NCBI RefSeq assembly: GCF_030070105.1 | Contig: NZ_JASJOO010000003.1 | Span: 853,155 to 917,154 of the forward strand | Source: Bermanella sp. WJH001 | GTDB lineage: Bacteria > Pseudomonadota > Gammaproteobacteria > Pseudomonadales > Oceanobacteraceae | Length of the DNA stretch: 64,000 nucleotides | Direction of reading: 5' to 3' | In this document: piece by piece, positions 25,088 to 34,282 of the stretch | Position numbering within the stretch: the stretch's first letter is position 1 | Layout: each line of letters begins with the position of its first letter | Notes under the pieces: model-generated | Seen by the model: only the letters and a program-made list of their open reading frames with translations | Databases searched by the model: none | What the model was told of the DNA's origin: nothing | Made by a program: the position numbers and the translations under genes

Positions 25088-27079
25088 ATGACAGACCGTC
25101 GTCAGCTGGCCAACGCGATACGTGCATTGAGTATGGATGCCGTGCAAAAAGCAAAATCCGGCCATCCAGGTGCCCCAATGGGTATGGCGGACATTGCTGA
25201 GGTTCTATGGAATGACCATATGAACCACAACCCAGCGAATCCAGATTGGTTTGACCGTGACCGTTTTGTGCTGTCTAACGGCCATGGTTCTATGTTGATT
25301 TACTCTCTATTACACCTAACCGGTTATGAGTTAAGCATTGAAGACCTTAAGCAGTTCCGTCAAATGCACTCAAAAACCCCAGGTCACCCAGAATACGGTT
25401 ATGCACCGGGTATCGAAACCACCACAGGCCCATTAGGTCAAGGTATCGCTAACGGCGTGGGCATGGCACTGGCTGAAAAAGTATTAGCCGCTCAATTTAA
25501 TAAACCAGGTCACGACATTGTTAACCACAATACCTATGTATTCCTAGGCGATGGTTGCATGATGGAAGGTATCTCTCACGAAGCGTGTTCACTGGCCGGT
25601 ACATTAGGTCTTGGTAAATTAATCGCGTTTTACGATGACAACGGTATTTCTATTGATGGTGAAGTAGAAGGCTGGTTCACTGACGATACGGTTAAACGTT
25701 TTGAATCTTACGGCTGGCAGGTGATTCCTGCGGTTGATGGTCATGATTCAGCGGCACTAGAAGCGGCGATCCAAGCCGGTAAAGCAGAAGCCAACAAACC
25801 AACTCTTATTTGCTGTAAAACCATCATCGGTTTTGGCTCGCCAAACAAAGAAGGCAAAGAAGACTGCCACGGCGCGCCACTAGGTGACGACGAAATTAAA
25901 CTAACCAAAGAGCGTTTAGGTTGGAATCACGGTGCATTTGAAGTACCTGACGATGTATACGCTGGTTGGAGCGCAAAAGAAAAAGGCGCAGCCAAAGAAG
26001 CCGCTTGGAACGAAAAATTCGCAGCTTATGCTAAAGCCTTCCCAACAGAAGCGGCTGAATTTACCCGTCGAATGAAAGGTGAGCTACCAGCTGACTTCTC
26101 TGCAAAAGCCGATGCCTTTATTCAAGAATGCCAAGCAAAAGGCGAGAGCATTGCATCACGTAAAGCTTCTCAAAACGCCATTTGTGAATTGGCCCCTGCG
26201 TTGCCTGAAATTCTAGGCGGCTCTGCTGACCTTGCCGGTTCTAACTTAACACTTTGGCCACAAGCGAAAGGTATTGAAGCCAAAGACGCCTCTGGTAACT
26301 ACGTTTTCTACGGTGTGCGTGAATTTGGTATGAGCGCCATCATGAACGGTGTCGCCTTGCACAAAGGTTTTGTAGCCTACGGTGCAACCTTCTTAATGTT
26401 CATGGAATACGCACGTAACGCCATTCGTATGGCAGCATTAATGCAGCAGCGTGCCATTCACGTTTACACACATGACTCTATTGGTCTGGGTGAAGATGGT
26501 CCAACTCACCAACCAGTTGAACAGCTAACTAACCTGCGTACCACGCCAAACCTAAACACATGGCGTCCATGTGATGCGGTTGAATCCGCGGTTGCTTGGA
26601 AAAACGCCGTTGAACGTGCCGATGGCCCAACCGCCATGATTTATTCTCGTCAAGGTTTGCCACACCAAGATCGCACCGCCGCTCAAGTGGCAGACATCAA
26701 CAAAGGTGGTTACATCCTTAAAGATGCCGCCAACGCAAAAGCCATCATCATCGCCACCGGTTCTGAAATTGGCTTGGCCATGGATGCCGCTGCTGCACTT
26801 GAAGCCAAAGGCACACCTGTGCGTGTGGTTTCAATGCCATGTGCTGAAATCTTCTGTAAACAAGATGCTGCGTACATTGAATCTGTATTGCCAGCGGCTA
26901 TTACTGCCCGTGTTGCAGTGGAAGCGGCCCATAAAGATTACTGGTACAAATTTGTTGGCCTAAACGGCGCGGTTGTGGGCATGGATACCTTTGGTGAGTC
27001 AGCGCCGATTGCGGACTTGATGAAGCATTTTGGCTTTACCGTGGACGCAGTAGTTGCCGCAGTAGAAGGCGTACTGTAA
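25088..27079 (+). CDS. tktA: Transketolase
   Basis: A 663-residue thiamine-diphosphate enzyme of the pentose phosphate pathway. Motifs include [19 protein letters not shown], the TPP-binding [13 protein letters not shown], and [18 protein letters not shown] in the pyrimidine domain. The length equals E. coli TktA (663). The start at 25088 ([12 protein letters not shown]) has AGGAG at 25078-25082; a 20-codon upstream extension of the frame is not family-like. It heads the tktA-epd-pgk-fba cluster conserved in Pseudomonas, but terminator and repeat tracts between the genes suggest separate transcripts. Confidence 0.97.
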   Translation: MTDRRQLANAIRALSMDAVQKAKSGHPGAPMGMADIAEVLWNDHMNHNPANPDWFDRDRFVLSNGHGSMLIYSLLHLTGYELSIEDLKQFRQMHSKTPGHPEYGYAPGIETTTGPLGQGIANGVGMALAEKVLAAQFNKPGHDIVNHNTYVFLGDGCMMEGISHEACSLAGTLGLGKLIAFYDDNGISIDGEVEGWFTDDTVKRFESYGWQVIPAVDGHDSAALEAAIQAGKAEANKPTLICCKTIIGFGSPNKEGKEDCHGAPLGDDEIKLTKERLGWNHGAFEVPDDVYAGWSAKEKGAAKEAAWNEKFAAYAKAFPTEAAEFTRRMKGELPADFSAKADAFIQECQAKGESIASRKASQNAICELAPALPEILGGSADLAGSNLTLWPQAKGIEAKDASGNYVFYGVREFGMSAIMNGVALHKGFVAYGATFLMFMEYARNAIRMAALMQQRAIHVYTHDSIGLGEDGPTHQPVEQLTNLRTTPNLNTWRPCDAVESAVAWKNAVERADGPTAMIYSRQGLPHQDRTAAQVADINKGGYILKDAANAKAIIIATGSEIGLAMDAAAALEAKGTPVRVVSMPCAEIFCKQDAAYIESVLPAAITARVAVEAAHKDYWYKFVGLNGAVVGMDTFGESAPIADLMKHFGFTVDAVVAAVEGVL

Positions 27080-27090
27080 CGCTGTTGTCA

Positions 27091-27118
27091 GTCAGGCGTC
27101 TGGTGCCGGACGTCTGAC
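27091..27118. repeat. Heptad tract 7, downstream of tktA
   Basis: Four 7-nt units: GTCAGGC, GTCTGGT, GCCGGAC, GTCTGAC. The halves 27091-27103 and 27106-27118 are inverse complements with two wobble-type mismatches, giving a 13-bp hairpin. It begins 11 nt beyond the tktA stop. Confidence 0.8.
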
Positions 27119-27129
27119 GCAAAGATTTC

Positions 27130-27154
27130 AAAGCGTCTCAATGGGGCGCTTTTT
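27130..27154 (+). terminator. Intrinsic terminator of tktA
   Basis: A 9-bp stem with two G-U pairs (AAAGCGTCT paired with GGGCGCTTT), a CAATG loop and a T run. It directly follows heptad tract 7. Confidence 0.75.
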
Positions 27155-27171
27155 AATGGAAGTGTAAATAG

Positions 27172-27194
27172 CGTCTGTCGTCCGACGTCTGACT
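27172..27194. repeat. Heptad tract 8, upstream of epd
   Basis: Three 7-nt units, CGTCTGT, CGTCCGA, CGTCTGA, plus two bases. It ends about 10 nt before the epd ATG, so it overlaps the region where the ribosome-binding site should be. Confidence 0.75.
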
Positions 27195-27203
27195 GGGAAA
27201 ATC

Positions 27204-28238
27204 ATGTCACTAAAAATTGCAATCAACGGTTTTGGTCGTATCGGGCGCTGTGTCCTGCGGGCCATCTATGAGCGCAATTTGCAAAATGACATTGTCATTG
27301 TGGCCATTAATGAGCTGGCGGATTGTGAAACCATTAGCTACATGCTGCGTTACGACAGCACTCATGGTCGTTTTCCGTTTGATGTGTCGGTGGAAAAAGA
27401 TGTATTAAGCATCACGGATGGTCAAGGCGTTGCGCGTCATATTCAAATTTTGCACGAAGCAGAAATTGAAAATTTGCCTTGGAGAAATTTAAACGCAGAT
27501 GCCGTTTTAGAATGTACGGGTCAGTTTAAAAACCAAGAACAATTGCAACCTCATTTAGATCAAGGCGCAAAAAAAATATTGTTAAGTCAGCCTGGTGAGT
27601 CGGATGTGGATTTCACCTTGATTGCCGGTGTAAACCAAAACGATTTAACAGCGGATCATAAAATTGTGTCAGTAGGTTCGTGTTCGACCAATTGTGTATT
27701 GCCTGTGATGGCGATTTTAGATGAACAATTTGGTATCGAAAGTGGCGTGAGTACCACCATTCATTCGGCTATGAGTGACCAGCCTGTGATTGATGCGTAT
27801 TCCAGTGATTTACGTCGTACCCGTGCTGCTGTTGCCAGTATTATTCCGGTGGATACCGCCTTACCAAAAGGTATCGCCCGTATCATGCCGCATTTAGATG
27901 GCTGCATTGAAAGTTTGCATTTACGTGTGCCCACATTAAATGTGTCGGCTATGGATTTAACCTTGCAGTTAAAAAATAAAATCACGGCTGAGCAAATTAA
28001 TACATTATTAAAACAACACAGCTTAGCCGACTTAAAAGGTTTAATTGGTTTTAGTAATGAGCCCCATGCGTCGGTGGATTTTAATCACGATGCACGCAGC
28101 GGTGTAATCGATGGTACGCAAACTCGAGTAAGCGGTGAACGCTTATTAAAGTTATTAATTTGGTTTGATAACGAATGGGGATTTGCCAATCGCATGGTGG
28201 ATGCGTTGCAGCAAGGTGCCTTTAAACAGAATTTGTAG
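27204..28238 (+). CDS. epd: Erythrose-4-phosphate dehydrogenase
   Basis: A 344-residue member of the GAPDH family. The NAD site INGFGRIGRCVLRA and the catalytic VGSCSTNC (active Cys) are intact. The downstream stretch TTIHSAMSDQPVIDAY and the C-terminal VSGERLLKLLIWFDNEWGFA follow E. coli Epd more closely than GapA. Epd oxidises erythrose-4-phosphate to 4-phosphoerythronate for pyridoxal phosphate synthesis. The gene order tktA-epd-pgk-fba supports this over glycolytic GAPDH, although family enzymes can have mixed activity. Heptad tracts touch both ends of the gene, and the ribosome-binding site is weak. Confidence 0.9.
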   Translation: MSLKIAINGFGRIGRCVLRAIYERNLQNDIVIVAINELADCETISYMLRYDSTHGRFPFDVSVEKDVLSITDGQGVARHIQILHEAEIENLPWRNLNADAVLECTGQFKNQEQLQPHLDQGAKKILLSQPGESDVDFTLIAGVNQNDLTADHKIVSVGSCSTNCVLPVMAILDEQFGIESGVSTTIHSAMSDQPVIDAYSSDLRRTRAAVASIIPVDTALPKGIARIMPHLDGCIESLHLRVPTLNVSAMDLTLQLKNKITAEQINTLLKQHSLADLKGLIGFSNEPHASVDFNHDARSGVIDGTQTRVSGERLLKLLIWFDNEWGFANRMVDALQQGAFKQNL

Positions 28239-28244
28239 TTTTGT

Positions 28245-28272
28245 GTCGGATGTCTGGAGTCGGACGTCGGAT
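28245..28272. repeat. Heptad tract 9, downstream of epd
   Basis: Four 7-nt units in register: GTCGGAT, GTCTGGA, GTCGGAC, GTCGGAT. It begins 6 nt beyond the epd stop. Here the units are direct repeats without an inverted half. Confidence 0.8.
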
Positions 28273-28325
28273 GCAAAATATATTAAGTAAGATTTCAATA
28301 GTTAAAAATTCATATATAAAAAATT

Positions 28326-28445
28326 AAAAGCGTTATTGAGGAAGCTAATACAAGGCAAAAAAATTGAGAACACCGGAGCTTAGCGTGCTAAGTGAGGATT
28401 TCGAAAATATTTTTTAACGCAGTAGTAGCGACGTAAATAGCTTTT
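28326..28445. repeat. 120-bp imperfect palindrome upstream of pgk
   Basis: The stretch is centred on 28385/28386. The ends (AAAAGC at 28326-28331, GCTTTT at 28440-28445) and the centre (CTTAGC and GCTAAG, 28379-28392) mirror exactly, and A/T blocks between them match partly. The right half contains GTGAGGATTTCGAAAAT. The layout looks like a dispersed intergenic palindrome. It ends 16 nt before the pgk ATG, so it forms most of the pgk leader. Confidence 0.7.
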
Positions 28446-28461
28446 ACTCAGGAGAGATAAT

Positions 28462-29622
28462 ATGACTGTACTACGCATGGCCGACCAAAATCTTAAGGGC
28501 AAACGCGTTTTAATTCGTGAAGATTTAAACGTGCCGGTTAAAGATGGCAAAGTCACTTCCGATGCACGTATTCGCGCGTCATTGCCAACTATTAAACTGG
28601 CTCTTGAAGCTGGCGCAAAAGTAATTGTTATGTCTCACCTTGGCCGTCCAACTGAAGGCGAGTACGAAGAAAAATTCTCCATGCAGCCTGTGGCTAATTA
28701 CCTAAGCGACGCCCTAGGTAAAGACGTACCTGTGATCAAAGATTTTGCTGCGGGCATAGACGTAGCCGATGGCGAATTAGTATTACTAGAAAACGTACGC
28801 TTTAACAAAGGCGAGAAAAAAGACGAAGACGACCTAGCCAAAGCTTACGCTGCACTTTGTGATGTGTTTGTGATGGATGCATTTGGTACGGCCCACCGTG
28901 CGCAAGCCTCTACTCATGGTGTAGCCAAGTTTGCACCAATTGCTTGTGCTGGCCCGTTATTAGCTGCTGAGTTAGATGCGCTGGGTAAAGCATTAGATAA
29001 ACCTGAGCGCCCATTGGTTGCAATCGTAGGTGGCTCAAAAGTTTCGACCAAACTTGAAGTACTAGAAAGCCTATCTGATATTTGTGATCAAATCATTGTA
29101 GGTGGTGGTATCGCCAATACGTTCTTGGCAGCGGCTGGCAAACCAGTGGGTAAATCTTTATATGAAGAAGATTTAGTACCACAAGCAAAAGCCCTAATGG
29201 AAAAAGTATCCATTCCTGTACCCACTGATGTTGTGTGTGCAAAAGAATTTGCGGAAAGCGCAGAAGCCACTTTGAAATCGGCGGATGATGTTTTAGCCGA
29301 TGACATGATTTTTGATATTGGCCCTGATTCTGCGAAAGCATTAGCGGCGCAATTAAAAGAAGCCAAAACCATTATTTGGAACGGCCCAGTTGGTGTATTC
29401 GAATTTGACCAATTTGGTGAAGGCACCAAAGCCCTTTCTTTGGCCATTGCCGAAAGTGCTGGTTTTTCTATCGCTGGGGGCGGCGACACTTTAGCGGCTG
29501 TGGATAAGTACGATATCGCCGATAAAGTTTCTTACATTTCAACCGGTGGTGGTGCGTTCCTTGAGTTTGTTGAAGGTAAAGTATTACCAGCCGTAGCGAT
29601 TCTAGAAGAACGCGCTAAGTAA
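28462..29622 (+). CDS. pgk: Phosphoglycerate kinase
   Basis: A 386-residue two-domain kinase that transfers phosphate from 1,3-bisphosphoglycerate to ADP. It shows the substrate-binding [55 protein letters not shown] and the nucleotide motif [12 protein letters not shown]. The length equals E. coli Pgk (387). The GGAGAG ribosome site is at 28452-28457. It follows epd after a 223-nt gap filled with repeats and precedes fba. Confidence 0.97.
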   Translation: MTVLRMADQNLKGKRVLIREDLNVPVKDGKVTSDARIRASLPTIKLALEAGAKVIVMSHLGRPTEGEYEEKFSMQPVANYLSDALGKDVPVIKDFAAGIDVADGELVLLENVRFNKGEKKDEDDLAKAYAALCDVFVMDAFGTAHRAQASTHGVAKFAPIACAGPLLAAELDALGKALDKPERPLVAIVGGSKVSTKLEVLESLSDICDQIIVGGGIANTFLAAAGKPVGKSLYEEDLVPQAKALMEKVSIPVPTDVVCAKEFAESAEATLKSADDVLADDMIFDIGPDSAKALAAQLKEAKTIIWNGPVGVFEFDQFGEGTKALSLAIAESAGFSIAGGGDTLAAVDKYDIADKVSYISTGGGAFLEFVEGKVLPAVAILEERAK

Positions 29623-29625
29623 TCA

Positions 29626-29653
29626 GTCGGACGTCTGGTGTCAGACGTCGGGC
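29626..29653. repeat. Heptad tract 10, downstream of pgk
   Basis: Four 7-nt units: GTCGGAC, GTCTGGT, GTCAGAC, GTCGGGC. A perfect 8-bp inverted repeat (29630-29637 with 29642-29649) sits inside. It begins 3 nt beyond the pgk stop. Confidence 0.82.
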
Positions 29654-29735
29654 GCGGGTTAAGATATAGGCATTATGTTGATCTTAATCTAATAGATTTA
29701 AAAATTCGTTCGGGGCGGACTTAATAACAGCATAC

Positions 29736-29756
29736 GTCTGACCCCAGACTCCAGAC
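29736..29756. repeat. Heptad tract 11, upstream of fba
   Basis: Three 7-nt units: GTCTGAC, CCCAGAC, TCCAGAC. It ends about 8 nt before the fba ribosome-binding site. Confidence 0.7.
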
Positions 29757-29776
29757 TTTAAATAGAGGACACACAC

Positions 29777-30841
29777 ATGGCACTTATTTCCCTACGCCAA
29801 ATGTTGGATCACGCAGCCGAATACGGTTATGGCGTGCCAGCGTTCAACGTAAACAACTTAGAGCAAATGCGTGCCATCATGATGGCGGCGGATCTAACGG
29901 ATTCTCCGGTTATCGTGCAGGCGTCTGCCGGTGCCCGTAAATATGCTGGTGCGCCTTTCTTGCGTCACCTGATTTTGGCGGCCATTGAAGAATTCCCTCA
30001 CATTCCAGTATGTATGCACCAAGACCACGGTGCGTCGCCAACGGTTTGTCAGCGTTCTATCCAGCTAGGTTTTTCATCAGTGATGATGGACGGCTCTTTG
30101 GGCGAAGACGGCAAAACGCCAATGTCTTATGAGTACAACGTCGATGTGACTCGTCGCACGGTTGAAATGGCGCACGGTTGTGGTGTGTCCGTTGAGGGTG
30201 AGCTAGGTGTGTTAGGTTCTTTAGAAACCGGTCAAGCGGGTGAAGAAGATGGCGTGGGCGCGGAAGGTATTTTAACTCACGATCAAATGCTAACCGACCC
30301 AGAAGAAGCGGCAGATTTTGTTAAGCAAACCGGTGTTGATGCACTAGCCATTGCATGTGGTACCTCTCACGGTGCTTACAAGTTCACTCGTCCACCAACG
30401 GACGATATTCTAGCGGTTGACCGTATTAAAGAAATCCACAAGCGTATTCCAAATACTCACCTTGTGATGCACGGCTCGTCTTCTGTGCCGCAAGAGTGGT
30501 TAGCCATCATCAATGAATTTGGTGGTGAGATTCCAGAAACTTACGGTGTGCCGGTTGAGCAAATCGTTGAAGGCATCAAACACGGTGTACGTAAGGTTAA
30601 TATCGATACGGATTTACGTTTAGCCTCTACTGGTGCGATCCGTCGTTTCTTGGCTGAAAACCCAAGCGAATTTGATCCACGTAAATATCTAGCGGCCTCT
30701 GTTAAAGCCATGCAAGAAATCTGTGTGGCGCGTTACGAAGCATTTGGTACTGCTGGTAATGCGTCTAAAATCAAAGCATTGTCTTTAGATGCTATGTTTG
30801 ATCGTTATCAGTCGGGTGAACTTAACCCTCAAGTTAAGTAA
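29777..30841 (+). CDS. fba: Class II fructose-bisphosphate aldolase
   Basis: A 354-residue zinc-dependent aldolase. The active-site segments include [10 protein letters not shown] (zinc ligand His), the glycine-rich [14 protein letters not shown] loop, and [13 protein letters not shown]. The length and the [19 protein letters not shown] opening fit the CbbA/Fda subtype of Pseudomonas and Calvin-cycle organisms rather than E. coli FbaA. The AGAGGA ribosome site is at 29764-29769. It is the last gene of the tktA-epd-pgk-fba cluster and is closed by a strong terminator. Confidence 0.96.
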   Translation: MALISLRQMLDHAAEYGYGVPAFNVNNLEQMRAIMMAADLTDSPVIVQASAGARKYAGAPFLRHLILAAIEEFPHIPVCMHQDHGASPTVCQRSIQLGFSSVMMDGSLGEDGKTPMSYEYNVDVTRRTVEMAHGCGVSVEGELGVLGSLETGQAGEEDGVGAEGILTHDQMLTDPEEAADFVKQTGVDALAIACGTSHGAYKFTRPPTDDILAVDRIKEIHKRIPNTHLVMHGSSSVPQEWLAIINEFGGEIPETYGVPVEQIVEGIKHGVRKVNIDTDLRLASTGAIRRFLAENPSEFDPRKYLAASVKAMQEICVARYEAFGTAGNASKIKALSLDAMFDRYQSGELNPQVK

Positions 30842-30864
30842 TTCACGCTTTAGTGATTGAATAA

Positions 30865-30894
30865 CAAAAACGCCTGCAACTGCAGGCGTTTTTG
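30865..30894. terminator. Intrinsic terminator of fba
   Basis: A perfect 14-bp inverted repeat (CAAAAACGCCTGCA, 30865-30878, with its complement at 30881-30894) and a T-rich end. It lies 24 nt beyond the fba stop. Confidence 0.93.
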
Positions 30895-30927
30895 TTTATG
30901 GTACATAAAAAAAATAAGACTCATATT

Positions 30928-31386
30928 ATGGCCGAAGAAATTCAATGGGATTTAGTCAATCCGTTTTTAATGACCATTACCGTCAAAGCTGATGAAACCG
31001 ATCGTCTGGGTCATACAAATAATCAAGTGTATTTAAAGTGGCTTGAGCAAATCAGTTGGCAGCATGTTGAATCGTTGGGCATGGACTGGGCCATGCATGA
31101 ACGCCTCTCACGGGCCATGGCCATTACTCGCACAGAGATTGATTACCTTGCAGCTTCTTATGACGGTGATGAGTTGTTATTAGCGACTTGGATTGATAAA
31201 AGTGATCAGCGCTTAACGTCTTCGCGTCGCTTTCAGTTGGTTCGTTTAAATGATCATAAAACCATTATAAAAGCCCAATCGTTTTATGCGTGTATTGATT
31301 TAAAATCGGGCCGCCCTGCTCGTATGCCCAAAGAATTTGTGAAGGTACATGCAAAGGCCATATCAGCCCATTGTCTTAAGCAATAA
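30928..31386 (+). CDS. Acyl-CoA thioesterase, hotdog fold (4HBT/YbgC-like)
   Basis: A 152-residue protein with the 4-hydroxybenzoyl-CoA thioesterase pattern: DETDRLGHTNNQVYLKWLE near residue 20, which includes the Asp/Asn active-site region, followed by the long helix and the TEIDYLAASYDGDEL strand pair. Such enzymes hydrolyse short or branched acyl-CoAs; the substrate is not predictable here. I choose the ATG at 30928 (MAEEIQWDL), since the frame upstream overlaps the fba terminator and begins with TTG. The ribosome site is weak. It stands alone between fba and the alpha/beta hydrolase. Confidence 0.85.
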   Translation: MAEEIQWDLVNPFLMTITVKADETDRLGHTNNQVYLKWLEQISWQHVESLGMDWAMHERLSRAMAITRTEIDYLAASYDGDELLLATWIDKSDQRLTSSRRFQLVRLNDHKTIIKAQSFYACIDLKSGRPARMPKEFVKVHAKAISAHCLKQ

Positions 31387-31455
31387 TGTTCATTAAGTTG
31401 CAAGAATACTGGGCTAAACTTAACTCAGATGTATCAAGGATTTGAGAGTACACAG

Positions 31456-32424
31456 ATGAATCAAGCAGGCATTGAAATGAAATGGACCCCAGAGCAAGTA
31501 CGAGGGCAAATACCGCCTTTGAGTATGGAGCTGCTTGGCAAAGACATGCCTGACTTAATCAATGTTTATAATCAATATTATGGCTTAGATCTAGAGACAA
31601 AATTCATTGGATTACAGCATGTGGTCGGCACGTTTGACGCAGCCGAATTTAATATAAGTGGTCATTTATTTGCCTTGCCTGAGGCAAAAGGCACAGTGTT
31701 ATTGGTACACGGTTATTATGATCATGTTGGGATCTACAATCACATTATTGAGCACTGCTTATCTCAGGGTTTTAATGTGTTTAGTTATGATTTACCCGGC
31801 CATGGGTTAAGCAGTGGCGAGCGCGCCGCCATTGATTCGTTTCGACAGTATGATCAGGTGTTTTGCGCGGCACTTGATTGGGTGCAAACAGCCCTGCCTG
31901 AGCCATTAGTTGTCATAGGGCAAAGCACCGGTGGGGCGGTGATTATTAATTATTTATTGAGCCGTGGCATAAATAAAACCAATAGCCCATTTGCCAATAT
32001 CTTTTTAATGGCGCCGTTAGTGCGCCCTGTTGATTGGAAACTATCTAAGTTGTTTTACTATTTAGCCCGCCCGTTTGTGAAGCAGCTTAAAAGAGAATTT
32101 GCACAAAACTCCCATAACTTGGACTTCTTGTCCTTTATCAGTACCTCTGACCCATTGCAGCCATTGTTTTTAAAAACGAATTGGGTGGGAGCCTTGAAAA
32201 AGTGGATAAAGTTTATTGAGGCGAGTGAACCGGTGGATTTAAACATTCATGTCATTCAAGGTACGCAAGATGGCACGGTGGACTACCGCCACAACATGCT
32301 GGTATTAGAAGACAAATTCACAGGTTTTGATGTGACGTTTGTAGAGCAAGGCCGTCATCATCTTGCAAACGAAGAACCGATCAAATTACAGCAAGTATTA
32401 GCGGCCATGACGCCGTTGATTTAA
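31456..32424 (+). CDS. Alpha/beta hydrolase, monoacylglycerol lipase-like
   Basis: A 322-residue serine hydrolase of the Hydrolase_4 (lysophospholipase/monoacylglycerol lipase) group. The oxyanion segment is LLVHGYYDHVGIYNHII, the SYDLPGHGLSSGER motif follows, the nucleophile elbow is VIGQSTGGAV, and Asp and His are in IQGTQDGTVDY and QGRHHLANE. No signal peptide is seen, so it is cytosolic. I take the ATG at 31456 with GAGAG 7 nt upstream; an ATG nine codons earlier (31429) is possible. It may act on lipids or esters together with the neighbouring thioesterase, which is only suggested by position. Confidence 0.85.
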   Translation: MNQAGIEMKWTPEQVRGQIPPLSMELLGKDMPDLINVYNQYYGLDLETKFIGLQHVVGTFDAAEFNISGHLFALPEAKGTVLLVHGYYDHVGIYNHIIEHCLSQGFNVFSYDLPGHGLSSGERAAIDSFRQYDQVFCAALDWVQTALPEPLVVIGQSTGGAVIINYLLSRGINKTNSPFANIFLMAPLVRPVDWKLSKLFYYLARPFVKQLKREFAQNSHNLDFLSFISTSDPLQPLFLKTNWVGALKKWIKFIEASEPVDLNIHVIQGTQDGTVDYRHNMLVLEDKFTGFDVTFVEQGRHHLANEEPIKLQQVLAAMTPLI

Positions 32425-32518
32425 CCGCAGTGGGTCAAACCTAGTACTTGCTATCAATAATCGCTAAACTGCTGCCCTAATAATAATTTTAATAAGAAAT
32501 TCATGGAGCGAAGTAGTT

Positions 32519-34225
32519 ATGCTTAGGTCGTTAAAATTTATATCACTGCTGTGTATCAGTGTGTGGCTGGTGGGCTGTGCCACCTACGGGCAGGATGTTC
32601 GAAAAGGCTTAGATCTGACTCAGCAAGGCCAATATAAAGAGGCCGCCGGTGCCTTTGAAAAGGCATTGGACCCCCAAGGCGATGATCGCCTGCTTTATTA
32701 CACTGAGCTTGGCATGGTGTATCACCTTGCCGGCGATTATGAAAAATCCAATCGTTTACTAGAAACCGCAGAACGTATATCAGAAGATTTATACACTAAA
32801 CGTGTCAGTGACATGCTCACCACCGCCATGACGAACCCTCGCCAAGGGCCGTATCGCGCGGCTAATTTCGAACGCGTCTTCATCAATTATTATAAAGCTC
32901 TTAACTATATGATGCTGGCGCTTGATAGCGGTGATGCAAAAATGCGTGAACGTTCTTTAGAAGGGGCACGCATTGAAAGCCGTCGCATGGATATGGTGTT
33001 AAGTGACATCGAAACCCAAAAGGGCAGCTATCAAGAACAAGCGGATCGTGAGAAGTCCATGTTCTCAAAACTCATGCGTATCTTTAATGCTTTATCGGGT
33101 GAAATTATTGATCGCGATAAAATCGTTTATCGCAATGACGCATTTGGTCATTACCTTGCGGGCATGATTTATGAGCAATATAAAGAATATGATGATGCTC
33201 GTGTGGCGTATCAAAAATCAGCTTCTCTATATGAAGACGGTTATCAAAAACAATATGGCTTAAAGTCAGAGATGACCGAGCAAGCTTGGTTTGACACCAT
33301 TCGCATGATGCAAAAAGCGGGCGGCTGGCGCAACGAGTGGCCGCAACTAAGCCAAAGTAAATTAAGTAAAGATAAACGCCAATTATTAAAAGATTTTAAT
33401 GAAATGGGGCACTTGGTGGTTCTTGAGCACACAGGCTTAGTGCCTGAGCGTGACGAGATGAACATGTTATTAACCGCTGACCCTAATACTCGCCAAGTGG
33501 TGATTAATCCAATTTTAACCGGTGACCCAAGTCGCCAGCTTGACCAGCGTTTTTGGTTTTATGCGCTTTATGCTGATAAAGGCATTACCGATTTAATCAG
33601 TGCTGTATACGAAGGGCGAGTCATTCCTGCACTGCTGCAATACTCAATGGTTAAACGAGAGTACTTGGGCCCATTATGGGACGTTGCCGACGGTCTGGGT
33701 TTGGTTGAAGTCATGAGACAAGGTATGCGTATCACGGTGCCATATTATCGCGTGACTTCTTATTCCGGTGCTCGTGACTCTAGTTTGAATGTTGGTGGGT
33801 CAGAATACCCTTTAATTTCAGGACAGTCGGTGGCTCATTTAGCGGTACAGCAGCAATTATTGGATGCCAGTGTTGATATTCAAGAAGCCATGGCCCGTGA
33901 AGCATTTAAGAATTTAACCGCTGCTCAAGCGGCTTCTGTGGGCGGTGATGCTGGTGCCGTACTTGGCTTTTTAGGCAAGATAGCAGCCAATGCAACCTCA
34001 GCGGCCGAAACGCGCAACTGGTTACTGCTACCTGATCAAATTAAAGTGACCCGTATTCCTTTAAGTGCTGGTACTCATACCGTGACCCTAAACAGTGAGC
34101 CGGCAAAAGGGCAAAAACAAACCCAAACAAAACAAGTAGAAATTAAGCCTGGTGAGATGACACTGTGGAAAGTCAGAACTTTTCCGGTGAAAGCTAATCA
34201 GACCACTCAACAAGTGGGTTTATAG
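32519..34225 (+). CDS. COG3014-like TPR lipoprotein
   Basis: A 568-residue outer-membrane lipoprotein candidate. The signal peptide ends in the lipobox LVGC (Cys20). Residues 25-110 hold tetratricopeptide-like helices (QGQYKEAAGAFEKAL, AGDYEKSNRLLETAE), and another such unit is near residue 220. The second half is a mixed domain without a motif I can name. Proteins of this layout (COG3014) occur in gammaproteobacteria next to an LpoB-like and an LPP20-like lipoprotein, exactly as here, so the three probably form one envelope system. The function is unknown. A GGAG site precedes the ATG. Confidence 0.8.
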   Translation: MLRSLKFISLLCISVWLVGCATYGQDVRKGLDLTQQGQYKEAAGAFEKALDPQGDDRLLYYTELGMVYHLAGDYEKSNRLLETAERISEDLYTKRVSDMLTTAMTNPRQGPYRAANFERVFINYYKALNYMMLALDSGDAKMRERSLEGARIESRRMDMVLSDIETQKGSYQEQADREKSMFSKLMRIFNALSGEIIDRDKIVYRNDAFGHYLAGMIYEQYKEYDDARVAYQKSASLYEDGYQKQYGLKSEMTEQAWFDTIRMMQKAGGWRNEWPQLSQSKLSKDKRQLLKDFNEMGHLVVLEHTGLVPERDEMNMLLTADPNTRQVVINPILTGDPSRQLDQRFWFYALYADKGITDLISAVYEGRVIPALLQYSMVKREYLGPLWDVADGLGLVEVMRQGMRITVPYYRVTSYSGARDSSLNVGGSEYPLISGQSVAHLAVQQQLLDASVDIQEAMAREAFKNLTAAQAASVGGDAGAVLGFLGKIAANATSAAETRNWLLLPDQIKVTRIPLSAGTHTVTLNSEPAKGQKQTQTKQVEIKPGEMTLWKVRTFPVKANQTTQQVGL

Positions 34226-34282
34226 TGTCAAGTGCACTAAAATAAAGACCGATATAATTTGAACATCAAGAAGGAAGCAACG

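Noticed and set aside
16718-29756. Heptad tracts as a CRISPR array or as simple terminators
   Set aside because: Units are 7 nt, adjoining and lack unique spacers. Most tracts have no T run, occur both upstream and downstream of genes and touch ribosome sites, so neither explanation fits.
30892-30930. Upstream TTG start for the thioesterase gene
   Set aside because: It falls in the fba terminator and the extra residues (VHKKNKTH-type) are not family-like; the ATG at 30928 is preferred.
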